From: Kofleriaceae bacterium
GTDB taxonomy: Bacteria > Myxococcota_A > Polyangia > Haliangiales > Haliangiaceae
Assembly: GCA_022842285.1 (NCBI GenBank)
Contig: JALHPV010000029.1
Location: 1 to 39,074, forward strand
Reading direction: 5' to 3'
DNA: 39,074 bases
The notes beneath the pieces are model-generated. The model was given only the letters and a program-made list of their open reading frames with translations, searched no databases and was not told where the DNA came from. A program made the translations under genes and the position numbers. Numbering within the stretch: the stretch's first letter is position 1; every line of letters begins with the position of its first letter. This document shows positions 32,296 through 39,074 of this stretch, one piece after another.

Positions 32296-33420
32296 TTAGC
32301 CCTTGAATACCGATGCGGGGTCGAGGCGCAGCACTTTCACGATCGAGAGCAGCGCCGCCGCGGCGCACATCACTGCGGTGAGGCCGGCGGTCACCGCATA
32401 GAGCTCGGGCGACAGGGCCACGGTCAGGTTCGCGCCCGCCATCGCCGCACGCATGCCCATCGCGAGCGGGGCGCCGACGATGAAGCCGAGCAGCGCGGAG
32501 ATCATGGCCTGCGCGAGGATCACCTTCACCACGGCGCTGTTGCGGGCGCCCATCGCCTTCAGCGTGCCGTACTCGCGCAGGTACTGCAGTGTGCCGCTGT
32601 AGAGGATCTGCCCGACGACGACGAAGCCAACGATCACGCCGAGCACGGCCGTCGTGAAGAAGCCCGCCCCGACGCCCGTACGCTGGGACCAGTACGTGCG
32701 CGTGCGGTCCGACATCTCGGGGGTGGTGTAGGCCGCGAGGTGGGGCAACGCGTCGATCCGCGCCTTCACGTCCGCGATGCTGGCGCCGGGAGCGACATCG
32801 ACGAGGACGTACGTGACCGGTTCGCCCCCCATGGGGAAGAAGCTGCGCGCGGTCTTGGTATCTGCGAACACGATCGGCGAGGTCGTGAACGACCGGATGC
32901 CGGACGTCATCGCCACCACCTCGGCGCGCACCCCGCTGATCTCGGTGGCGTGGCCGATGCGGTCGATCTTCAGCTTGCCGTATTCGCTACGGTCGAGCAC
33001 GATCGCCCCCGCTTCGCCGAGCCGGCGCGCATCCCCGGCGACGACATTCCACGGCCCCAGCAGCGGATGGTCCTGGGGATCCACGCCCACCACCTGCACG
33101 CCGATGTCGCCGCCGTCGGCGAGCTTCAGCTGCGCGAAGCCCATGAGCACGCGCTGCGTGGCCGCTACGCCGGGGACCGATGCCACCTTGTAGTACGTGC
33201 GGTCATCGAACGGCGTCGCGAACTCGAACGACTCGTTGCTCTCCTTGCCGACCCAGATGTCAGCCTTGCTCGCGTCGATGATCGACGACGCCGTGTCCAT
33301 GAAGCCGAAGTAGAGGCCCACCTGGACCAGCACCAGCATCACGGAGACGGACACCCCGGCGATCGCGACGGCGAACCGGAGCCGGTCGTGCAGGAGGAGC
33401 TTGCGCGCCAGCGTCCACAT
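32296..33420 (-). CDS. devC: DevC-like ABC exporter permease (FtsX/MacB fold)
   Basis: A 374-residue permease with four membrane helices in the MacB/FtsX pattern. There is one near the N-terminus (about 15-40, FAVAIAGVSVSVMLVLVQVG), a large periplasmic domain (about 45-240), and three at the C-terminus (about 248-365). The C-terminal unit has the family segment YGTLKAMGARNSAVVKVIL. The N-terminal wording (LARKLLLHDRLRFAVAIAGV) is typical of DevC. First gene of the exporter operon, with the histidine kinase gene 90 bases upstream on the same strand. A sigma54-like -24/-12 element sits just before its ATG. The symbol is by family analogy. Confidence 0.85.
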   Translation of the reverse strand: MWTLARKLLLHDRLRFAVAIAGVSVSVMLVLVQVGLYFGFMDTASSIIDASKADIWVGKESNESFEFATPFDDRTYYKVASVPGVAATQRVLMGFAQLKLADGGDIGVQVVGVDPQDHPLLGPWNVVAGDARRLGEAGAIVLDRSEYGKLKIDRIGHATEISGVRAEVVAMTSGIRSFTTSPIVFADTKTARSFFPMGGEPVTYVLVDVAPGASIADVKARIDALPHLAAYTTPEMSDRTRTYWSQRTGVGAGFFTTAVLGVIVGFVVVGQILYSGTLQYLREYGTLKAMGARNSAVVKVILAQAMISALLGFIVGAPLAMGMRAAMAGANLTVALSPELYAVTAGLTAVMCAAAALLSIVKVLRLDPASVFKG

Positions 33421-33432
33421 GGGCCGGGCTAC

Positions 33433-33448
33433 AGCACCCCGTGTGCCG
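33433..33448 (-). promoter_or_regulatory. Sigma54-like -24/-12 element upstream of the exporter operon
   Basis: Minus-strand CGGCACACGGGGTGCT aligns with TGGCACG-N4-TTGCW: GGCAC is intact, as are TGC and the final W, with GG and GC at the correct 12-base spacing. Transcription would begin near 33422, two bases before the devC ATG. The neighbouring regulator is of the sigma54-activating class. Confidence 0.4.
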
Positions 33449-33499
33449 GGACCGGGGCGAGAGATTCCCGGAGGTTGGCCGGCGGGATCGCGGCGGTGG

Positions 33500-33514
33500 G
33501 TAACGGTTCGTTAC
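33500..33514. other. Palindrome at the end of the histidine kinase gene
   Basis: GTAACG-GTT-CGTTAC is a perfect 6-bp inverted repeat that includes the TAA stop (33511-33513) of the kinase gene. With a bulge it extends by GC-rich arms (CGCGGC/GCCGCG). It is centred about 85 bases upstream of the predicted devC transcription start. It could be a weak terminator/attenuator after the kinase gene or a binding site for the regulator. Confidence 0.35.
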
Positions 33515-35388
33515 GCCGCGGGTAGTACGACGGTGAACGTGGAGCCGCTCCCGACCGTGGAGCGCACCCGGATGTCGCCGCCGTGGGCGCGGATCACCTT
33601 GTGACAGATCGCGAGGCCGAGGCCCGTGCCGTCGGGGCGGGTGGTGAAGAACGGTTCGAAGATGCGTGGCAGATCGTCGGGTCCGATGCCGCGCCCCTGA
33701 TCGACGACCTCGATCGCGATCGATCCTGCTTCGGCGGCCGCGCGCAGCGTCACGCGGGCACCCGGGCGCGACGCATCCGCTGCGTTGCCGACGAGATTCA
33801 CGAGCACTTGCCGCAGGCGTTGCGGATCGCCTTGGACGGTGAGGGCATCGGCGCCCGGCGACACGTCGATGGAAACGCCGCGCTCGTCGAGCACGGGCGT
33901 GAGGCCCTTTGCCGCCGTCTCGATCAGCTCGCCGACGTCGATGGCCTCGGTGGTGAGCCGCACCGGCTTCGCGAAGTCGAGGATCTCCGCGACCGACTTG
34001 TCGAGGCGGGCGAGCTCCTCGAGCGCGATGTCGAAGTGCTCGGCGTCATCGGGATCGAGAGCGAGCTTGCGCTGGAGGATCTGCACGTTCAGCGAGATCG
34101 AGGTCAGCGGCGTCCGGATATCGTGGGCGATCGCGGCCGCAAACTGCCCGAGCGCCGCGAGCCGCCGGGCGCCCTCCAGCTCGGTCACCGCCTCGGCGCG
34201 CTCGACGACCAGCGCCACGCGGGCAGCGAGCTCGCGCGCGACCAGGTACGTGTCGCGGTCGATATTGCCGCCATCGAGGCCGAAGACACCGACGAGGGCG
34301 CCGTCACCACCGAGCGCGGGGACGACGAAGCTGGCGGGAACCTCGGGCTCCTCGCCGTGCTTGCGCGGTTCGCCGTCGCGCAGCGAGTGGGCGAGTCGAG
34401 CGGGGAGGGCCGACGCGGGCAGCCAGCGCACGTGCGCGCCGTCGCCGATGGTCGAGATGCGCTCGGTGGCCTCCGCGATCGCCCGGGGCGCATCGGTGGG
34501 CAACGGGTCACCCTGCACGGCGAGGCGCCGCGCACGCCGCTCGTCGAGCGGGGCGAGCACGCGTCGCTCCACGCGCGGGTACAGGAGCCAGGCGATCGCG
34601 GCGAGCGCGAGCGGCACCAGCGTGGCGCCGACGAGCAAGGCTTGTTGCAGCGTCGTCCCGGGGACCGTCCACCGTTGCACGCCCCAGACCGAGGCGCCGC
34701 CACCGACGACGACGACGAGGCCGAGCATGGCAACGGTGAGGACCTCGGTCGCCGTCGACCGGATGCTGAAGAGCTCGCTCCGCAGCACGGCCGTGCCGAT
34801 GACGACGAAGCTCACGAGGGTGGCGAACGTGGTCTCGCCCCAGACGCCGATCTCGAACAGGCCGAACGCGGGGGCGATGAAGTACGCCGAGAACCCGACG
34901 ATCCACCGGAACGCGAGCATGCCGACGACGGCGCGCTGGCTCGGGTCCGGCGCACGCCGCCAGGCTCGAACGCAGAGCGCGAGGATCGACAGCGTCGCGG
35001 GGCCGTAGAAGATCACCTCCGATACCCGCATGAAGGCGCCGTACTGCGACTCGATCGCGACGGTGGCGATGCCAACGATTCCCCACAGAATGAGGAGCGC
35101 TCGCCATCGCCATCGCATCGGGCGGAGGTTCGGGAACGCGGTGATGAACTCGAGGGTCAGGGTCGCGAGCACCACCGTCCCGATCGCGCACGGCACGGTG
35201 ACGGCGGCGTCGACGATCGAGTCTCCGGCGATGACGTTGAGACCACGCCAGGCCGTCATCGTCGCATCGCAGAGCGCGAGGATGCCGAAGGACAGGTTGT
35301 CGTGGCGGTGGCGCGCGGCGCGCAGCACGAGCCCCGCGTAGGCCGCTCCGATCGTCGCGATCGCGAGAACGAGGAGGCCGCTGATCAC
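33511..35388 (-). CDS. Multi-pass sensor histidine kinase
   Basis: A 625-residue kinase. Residues 1 to about 285 contain roughly nine hydrophobic helices, an integral sensing region rather than a periplasmic loop domain. A GAF-like segment (about 290-385) follows. The HisKA box FAAAIAHDIRTPL has the phospho-accepting His near 410. The HATPase domain has N-box LVNLVGNAAD, G1 VDQGRGIG, F-box IFEPFFTTRPDG and G2 GTGLGLAI. It is the partner of the NtrC-family regulator: its GTG start overlaps that gene's TGA by four bases (GTGA). The signal sensed is unknown; the exporter operon downstream suggests an envelope-related cue. Confidence 0.9.
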   Translation of the reverse strand: MISGLLVLAIATIGAAYAGLVLRAARHRHDNLSFGILALCDATMTAWRGLNVIAGDSIVDAAVTVPCAIGTVVLATLTLEFITAFPNLRPMRWRWRALLILWGIVGIATVAIESQYGAFMRVSEVIFYGPATLSILALCVRAWRRAPDPSQRAVVGMLAFRWIVGFSAYFIAPAFGLFEIGVWGETTFATLVSFVVIGTAVLRSELFSIRSTATEVLTVAMLGLVVVVGGGASVWGVQRWTVPGTTLQQALLVGATLVPLALAAIAWLLYPRVERRVLAPLDERRARRLAVQGDPLPTDAPRAIAEATERISTIGDGAHVRWLPASALPARLAHSLRDGEPRKHGEEPEVPASFVVPALGGDGALVGVFGLDGGNIDRDTYLVARELAARVALVVERAEAVTELEGARRLAALGQFAAAIAHDIRTPLTSISLNVQILQRKLALDPDDAEHFDIALEELARLDKSVAEILDFAKPVRLTTEAIDVGELIETAAKGLTPVLDERGVSIDVSPGADALTVQGDPQRLRQVLVNLVGNAADASRPGARVTLRAAAEAGSIAIEVVDQGRGIGPDDLPRIFEPFFTTRPDGTGLGLAICHKVIRAHGGDIRVRSTVGSGSTFTVVLPAA

Positions 35389-36728
35389 TCGGCGTCCTCG
35401 CGCCGCAGGCCGTACTCCTCGATCTTGCGGTCGAGCGTGGGGCGACTGATGTCGAGGATCGCGCAGGCGCGACGCTTGTTCCACTGCGCGTGCACGAGGA
35501 CGCGTGCGACGTGCGCCCGTTCGACCTCGCGCAGGGTCGGGAGGGTGCCTTCGGCGACGGGGTGTTCACCCGACGCGGCGGAGGGCAGCGGGAGGAGCGT
35601 CTCGTCGAGCACGTCGGACTTCGCGAGCACCACCGCCCGCGTCAGGGTGTTCTCCAGCTCGCGGACGTTCCCCGGCCACGGGTGCGCCTGCAAGCGGGCA
35701 AGCGCAGCGGGCGTGACGTAGCGGAGGTGCTTGTCGAGGTCCTTGTGGATCTTGGCGAGCAGGCCCTCGACGAGGATCGGGATATCCGACGGGCGGTCGC
35801 GGAGCGGTGGCAACTCGATCTCGACGACGCGCAGGCGATAGAACAGATCCTCGCGGAACGTCCCTTTCGCGACCATCGCCCCGAGATCGCGATGCGTCGC
35901 GGCGACCACGCGGGCTTCGAGCGGCAGGGGCTTCGCATCACCCACGCGCTCGAACGTTCGCTCCTGGAGCACGCGCAGGAGCTTGGCCTGGAGCTCCAGC
36001 GGGATCTCCGCGACCTCGTCGAGGAACAGCGTGCCCTTGCCGGCGAGCTCGAAGCGACCGGGCCGATCCGCGATCGCTCCCGTGAACGCGCCCTTCACGT
36101 GGCCGAACAGCTCGCTCTCGAGGACGCCGGGGGCGAGCGCGGTGCAGTTGACCGCCACGAACGGCCGCCCGCGATCAGCCGACGCCTCGTGAATGGCGCG
36201 GGCGACGAGCTCCTTGCCCGTGCCCGACTCGCCGCGAATCAGCACCGGTGCTCGCGTGGTCGACACCGCACCGATCTGCTTCCAGACGTCGCGGATTCCC
36301 GGGCTCTTGCCGAGAATGTCGCCCGCGTGGTGTCCGTCGTGAGCGGGCAGGGCGGCGAGGTGATCGCGCGACCGGCTGTCGAGGGCCGCGCGGATCACGC
36401 GGCCGAGCCGATCGATGTCGAGTGGCTTCACGAGGTACTCGTAGGCGCCGAGCTGCACCGCCTTCACGGTCGACTGCATGTCGTCGCGCGCGGTGATGAC
36501 GACGACGGTGGGCTTCACATCGCGGGCCGCGAGGGCGGTCAGCACGTCGAAGCCGCTCCCTCCGGGGAGGCCGAGATCGAGCAGCACGAGATCGATGTCG
36601 CGGGTCGCAGCCGCGATCGCGCTGGGCGCGTCACCCGCAGCGGAGACGTCGAACCCGTCGCCCGCGAGCAGCTTCTCGAGGGTCCGCCGGATCGACCGGT
36701 CGTCATCGACGATGAGGATGCGCGCCAC
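35385..36728 (-). CDS. NtrC-family sigma54-dependent response regulator
   Basis: A 447-residue regulator. The receiver domain (1-115) has acidic residues D8-D10, phosphoacceptor D51 ([11 protein letters not shown]), T79 and K101. The AAA+ domain (about 138-375) has Walker A GESGTGKE (166-173), the sigma54-contacting GAFTGA (213-218), Walker B GTLFLDE (232-238) and the arginine-bearing FREDLFYRL. The Fis-type HTH is at the end ([20 protein letters not shown]). The intact GAFTGA means it should activate sigma54 promoters. GTG start at 36728. Two sigma54-like elements nearby, before this gene and before devC, are candidate targets. Confidence 0.93.
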   Translation of the reverse strand: MARILIVDDDRSIRRTLEKLLAGDGFDVSAAGDAPSAIAAATRDIDLVLLDLGLPGGSGFDVLTALAARDVKPTVVVITARDDMQSTVKAVQLGAYEYLVKPLDIDRLGRVIRAALDSRSRDHLAALPAHDGHHAGDILGKSPGIRDVWKQIGAVSTTRAPVLIRGESGTGKELVARAIHEASADRGRPFVAVNCTALAPGVLESELFGHVKGAFTGAIADRPGRFELAGKGTLFLDEVAEIPLELQAKLLRVLQERTFERVGDAKPLPLEARVVAATHRDLGAMVAKGTFREDLFYRLRVVEIELPPLRDRPSDIPILVEGLLAKIHKDLDKHLRYVTPAALARLQAHPWPGNVRELENTLTRAVVLAKSDVLDETLLPLPSAASGEHPVAEGTLPTLREVERAHVARVLVHAQWNKRRACAILDISRPTLDRKIEEYGLRREDAE

Positions 36729-36743
36729 GAGGTCCCGCCTAAC

Positions 36744-36759
36744 TGCTTGGATTGTGCCA
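36744..36759 (-). promoter_or_regulatory. Sigma54-like -24/-12 element upstream of the response regulator
   Basis: Minus-strand TGGCACAATCCAAGCA matches TGGCACG-N4-TTGCA in TGGCAC and GCA, with correct GG-GC spacing. Transcription would begin near 36733, five bases before the GTG. It suggests autoregulation by the NtrC-family protein. This is the better of the two candidates in the window. Confidence 0.5.
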
Positions 36760-36771
36760 GACAGATCCTAT

Positions 36772-36800
36772 TTGACAGTGATATATGACAGTGTCATATT
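36772..36800 (+). promoter_or_regulatory. Promoter of the MerR gene with palindromic spacer
   Basis: TTGACA (36772-36777), a 17-base spacer and CATATT (36795-36800) form the best sigma70-type promoter in the window. The perfect palindrome ATATGACA-G-TGTCATAT (36783-36799) fills much of the spacer and most of the -10, where MerR-family proteins bind. Six bases separate the -10 from the GTG at 36807, so the mRNA is predicted to be leaderless. Confidence 0.65.
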
Positions 36801-36806
36801 GAAGAG

Positions 36807-37328
36807 GTGGAAGCGCTCTGGACCCTTACGGATCTCGTCGCCGAGGTCGGCAGCCGGATCGCGGCGCTGCCCGCACCCGCGAACGGGCAGGTGAGGGCCA
36901 TCCCGGACGAACGAACGATTCGTTACTACGGGACCATCGGCCTGCTGGACCGCCCCCTGGAGATGCGGGGCCGCACCGCCCTCTACGGACGCAAACACCT
37001 GGCGCAGGTCGTCGCCATCAAGCGCATGCAGCAGGTGGGGAAGAGCCTCGCCGAGATCTCGGCGCTCTGGGCCACTCTCGATGACGCCACGCTCGCGCGC
37101 ATGTCGGGCGTGACGCTGACGGCGCCCCGCCGGAGCCAATTCTGGAAGCAGGCCGCGACGGTCGAGCAACGCGTGGAGATCGCTCCGGGTCTCGCGCTGG
37201 CCGTGCAGATGCCTGTCGATACCGCCCTGACTCCTGCCGACGTTCGTGCACTCCGCACGGCCGCGGCTCCCCTGATCGCCGAGCTGGCACGCCGCCAGTC
37301 GGCGACGAACACTGGAGATGCCCCATGA
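36807..37328 (+). CDS. MerR-family transcriptional regulator
   Basis: A 173-residue regulator. The N-terminal winged helix is MerR-like: WTLTDLVAEV, then TIRYYGTIGLLDRP (37-50) and YGRKHLAQVVAIKRMQQVGKSLAEI. About 13 extra residues are inserted between the first helix and the TIRYY helix (LPAPANGQVRAIP), unusual for MerR. There is no cysteine anywhere, so it is not a thiol metal sensor like MerR or CueR. The C-terminal 60 residues are family-unspecific (IAPGLALAVQMPVD). GTG start directly after a promoter with a palindromic spacer, which suggests autoregulation. Its stop overlaps the start of the VIT/VWA gene (ATGA), so they are co-expressed. Confidence 0.83.
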   Translation: MEALWTLTDLVAEVGSRIAALPAPANGQVRAIPDERTIRYYGTIGLLDRPLEMRGRTALYGRKHLAQVVAIKRMQQVGKSLAEISALWATLDDATLARMSGVTLTAPRRSQFWKQAATVEQRVEIAPGLALAVQMPVDTALTPADVRALRTAAAPLIAELARRQSATNTGDAP

Positions 37329-39074
37329 CCGCACTGCCGATTGCGTTGATGAGTGATGACGAGGTGGCCCGCTTCGGTCGGGACGTGGAAGCGTCCTTCG
37401 GCGCGCTGCAGACGGCGCGCGGCGCGCTGCCGCTGGCGGCCATGGAGCTCGATGCGCGCGTCGTGGGCGTGGTGGCCGCGATCGAGGTCGCGCAGAGGTT
37501 CGTGAACACGACGGGCGTGCCCATCGAGGCGACCTACATCTTTCCGTTGCCCGATCGCGCGGCGGTGCATCGCTTCCGCATGGAGGTGGCGGGGCGCATC
37601 GTCGAGGGTGTCGTCGAGGAGCGCGGGGCGGCGCGCGAGCAGTACGACGAGGCGATCGCCCACGGACATCGCGCGGCCATCGCGGAGGAGGAGCGCTCCG
37701 GCGTCTTCACGCTGCGCGTCGGCAATCTCATGCCGGGCGAGTCGGCGATCATCCGGCTGTCGCTCGTGGGGCCTCTCCCCGTCGATGATGGCGAGATCAC
37801 GCTGCGCTTCCCGCTCGTGGTCGCACCGCGCTACATGCCCGGCGTCGCGCTCGGCGGCGAGCAAGCGGGCCTCGGCAACGAGCCCGACACGTCGATCGTG
37901 CCCGACGCGTCGCGCATCTCGCCGCCGCGTCTCTTGCCGGGTTACCCGAACCCGGTGCGCCTCGGGATTCGCGTGGCGCTCGTCGATCACGACGTGCGCG
38001 AGGTAGCGTCGAGCCTGCACGCCATCACGAAGCGCTACCAGGACGCCCACATCGTCGAGCTCGGCGCGGACGAGAGACTCGATCGTGACTTCATCCTGCG
38101 CTGGCGCGTCGAGCCGCAGAGCATCGCGCTGGCGAGCTCCCTCGTCTGTGTCGACGATGCCGACGGCGCAGGCGGCTCGTTTGCCCTCACGCTCATGCCA
38201 CCGAGCACCACGACGGTCGGCACGAAGCCGCGGCAGGTCGCGGTGCTGCTCGATCGCTCGGGCAGCATGGAGGGCTGGAAGATGGTCGCGGCGCGCCGCG
38301 CGACGGCTCGCATCATCGATTCGCTCACCAGTCGCGACGAGTTCGTGGCGCTCGCCTTCGATGATCGCGTGGAGGGCTTGCCGGACCTCGGGCTGGCGCC
38401 CGCCACGGATCGCAACCGGTTCCGCGCGGTCGAGGGGCTCGCGAAGCTCGACGCCCGGGGCGGCACCGAGCTGATGCAGCCCTTGAAGTACGGGGCCTCG
38501 CTCCTCGGCACGCACGACGACCGCGAGCACGTCATCGTGCTCGTCACGGACGGTCAGGTCGGCAACGAGGATCAGATCCTCCGCGAGCTCACGCCGTCTC
38601 TTCGCAAGACGCGCGTGTTCACGCTCGGCATCGACCAGGCCGTCAACGCGGGCTTCCTGCGCAAGCTCGCCGCGGCGGGCGCGGGCCTGTGCGAGCTCGT
38701 CGAGTCCGAGGATCGCCTCGATGACGTGATGGGGAAGGTGCATCGCCGCATCGGCACTCCCATCGCCACCGAGCTCTCGCTCGAGTCGGAGGGGATCCAG
38801 CTCGAGCAGATCGCGCCCGCGCGCCTACCCGACGTGTACGCGGGTGCGCCCGTGGTCGTGTTCGGCCGCTACCGCGGCCGCGCGCCGGCCACCGCCGCCG
38901 TGACGATCGTCGGTTCGAGCCTCGGTGAGCCGCTGCGTCAGCGCGTCGTACGCACCGTCACGCCCGCCGCTCCCGGCCCCGCCGCCGGAGCCTGGCTCGC
39001 CGCCTCGTGGGCGCGCGCGCGCATCCGCGATCTGGAGGATCGCTACGCGACCGGAGACCGCTCCGTCGAGGCCG
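37325..39074 (+). CDS. VIT and von Willebrand factor A domain protein (3' end outside window)
   Basis: 583 residues are visible and the frame is open to the right edge, so the C-terminus is missing. The N-terminal VIT domain (about 20-150) has FVNTTGVPIEATYIFPLPDRAAVHRF split over residues 59-84, and the motif REQYDEAIAHG. The VWA domain (about 303-480) carries a complete MIDAS: D310-x-S312-G-S314 (LLDRSGSM), T381 (GGTEL) and D409 (VTDGQ). No signal peptide or membrane helix is visible at the start, so the protein looks cytosolic. VIT/VWA proteins resemble inter-alpha-trypsin inhibitor heavy chains and are thought to mediate metal-dependent protein binding. Coupled (ATGA) to the MerR-family gene. 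Confidence 0.88.
   Translation, partial: MTALPIALMSDDEVARFGRDVEASFGALQTARGALPLAAMELDARVVGVVAAIEVAQRFVNTTGVPIEATYIFPLPDRAAVHRFRMEVAGRIVEGVVEERGAAREQYDEAIAHGHRAAIAEEERSGVFTLRVGNLMPGESAIIRLSLVGPLPVDDGEITLRFPLVVAPRYMPGVALGGEQAGLGNEPDTSIVPDASRISPPRLLPGYPNPVRLGIRVALVDHDVREVASSLHAITKRYQDAHIVELGADERLDRDFILRWRVEPQSIALASSLVCVDDADGAGGSFALTLMPPSTTTVGTKPRQVAVLLDRSGSMEGWKMVAARRATARIIDSLTSRDEFVALAFDDRVEGLPDLGLAPATDRNRFRAVEGLAKLDARGGTELMQPLKYGASLLGTHDDREHVIVLVTDGQVGNEDQILRELTPSLRKTRVFTLGIDQAVNAGFLRKLAAAGAGLCELVESEDRLDDVMGKVHRRIGTPIATELSLESEGIQLEQIAPARLPDVYAGAPVVVFGRYRGRAPATAAVTIVGSSLGEPLRQRVVRTVTPAAPGPAAGAWLAASWARARIRDLEDRYATGDRSVEA

Noticed and set aside
33583-35721. 712-residue plus-strand ORF opposite the histidine kinase
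   Set aside because: Antisense shadow of a kinase gene with intact H, N, G1, F and G2 boxes; the translated sequence is Arg/Glu/Gly-rich with no domain.

Overview
The window is a gene-dense stretch of very GC-rich chromosome (I estimate about two-thirds G+C from reading; not counted). It most resembles a Myxococcota (former deltaproteobacterial) genome. The reasons are many small lipoproteins with a Cys-Gly-Gly lipobox end, Cys-rich lipoproteins, an NtrC-type two-component system beside an ABC exporter, ethylmalonyl-CoA mutase, and a GlgB/GH57 pair. I see no rRNA, tRNA, CRISPR array, integrase or insertion sequence. The genus cannot be fixed from sequence reading alone.

Layout. 1-1265: tail of an unknown gene, a palindromic hairpin, and a membrane metallophosphoesterase. 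1454-7542: two small lipoproteins (the second with a YHS domain), ethylmalonyl-CoA mutase (meaA/ecm) overlapping the YHS gene by one base, and a 1068-residue HEAT/coiled-coil/DUF349 protein. 7633-9058 (minus): a lipoprotein with two antistasin-like repeats and an EamA-family transporter. 9156-14337: glycogen branching enzyme, a GH57/DUF3536 glycosidase and a TesB-like thioesterase, joined by four-base stop/start overlaps. 14359-18044: a large unknown lipoprotein facing a CorA/ZntB-like transporter and lipoprotein pair. 18072-21022: a VanX-type D,D-dipeptidase, then a two-gene cytochrome bd-superfamily unit whose CydA-like subunit carries a C-terminal cytochrome c. 21050-23109: a peroxide-defence module, ahpC-ahpD divergent from oxyR. 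23131-25366 (minus): cardiolipin synthase, two single-helix mini-proteins and a TFIIB-type zinc-ribbon protein. 25481-29094: three membrane proteins of unknown role, one with a 15-bp minisatellite. 29157-30516: a YghU-like GST and a Cys-rich lipoprotein. 30540-36728 (minus): an NtrC-family regulator, its histidine kinase, and a DevC-DevA-DevB-like exporter, apparently one regulatory unit. 36807-39074: a MerR-family regulator translationally coupled to a VIT/VWA-domain protein that runs off the window.

Two themes stand out. First, 14 of 24 genes that are not coupled to an upstream gene have a TANNNT hexamer ending 6-9 bases before the start codon. This predicts leaderless or near-leaderless transcription and supports many of the GTG starts chosen here. 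The exporter and its regulator instead carry sigma54-like -24/-12 elements, also placed so that transcription would begin 2-5 bases before the start codon. Second, the CydA-like/cytochrome c fusion lacks a recognisable Q-loop and the usual helix-5 histidine, and its partner subunit looks like a diverged CydA paralogue. It may therefore be a redox enzyme different from the classical quinol oxidase. Most functional statements rest on motif recognition by eye.
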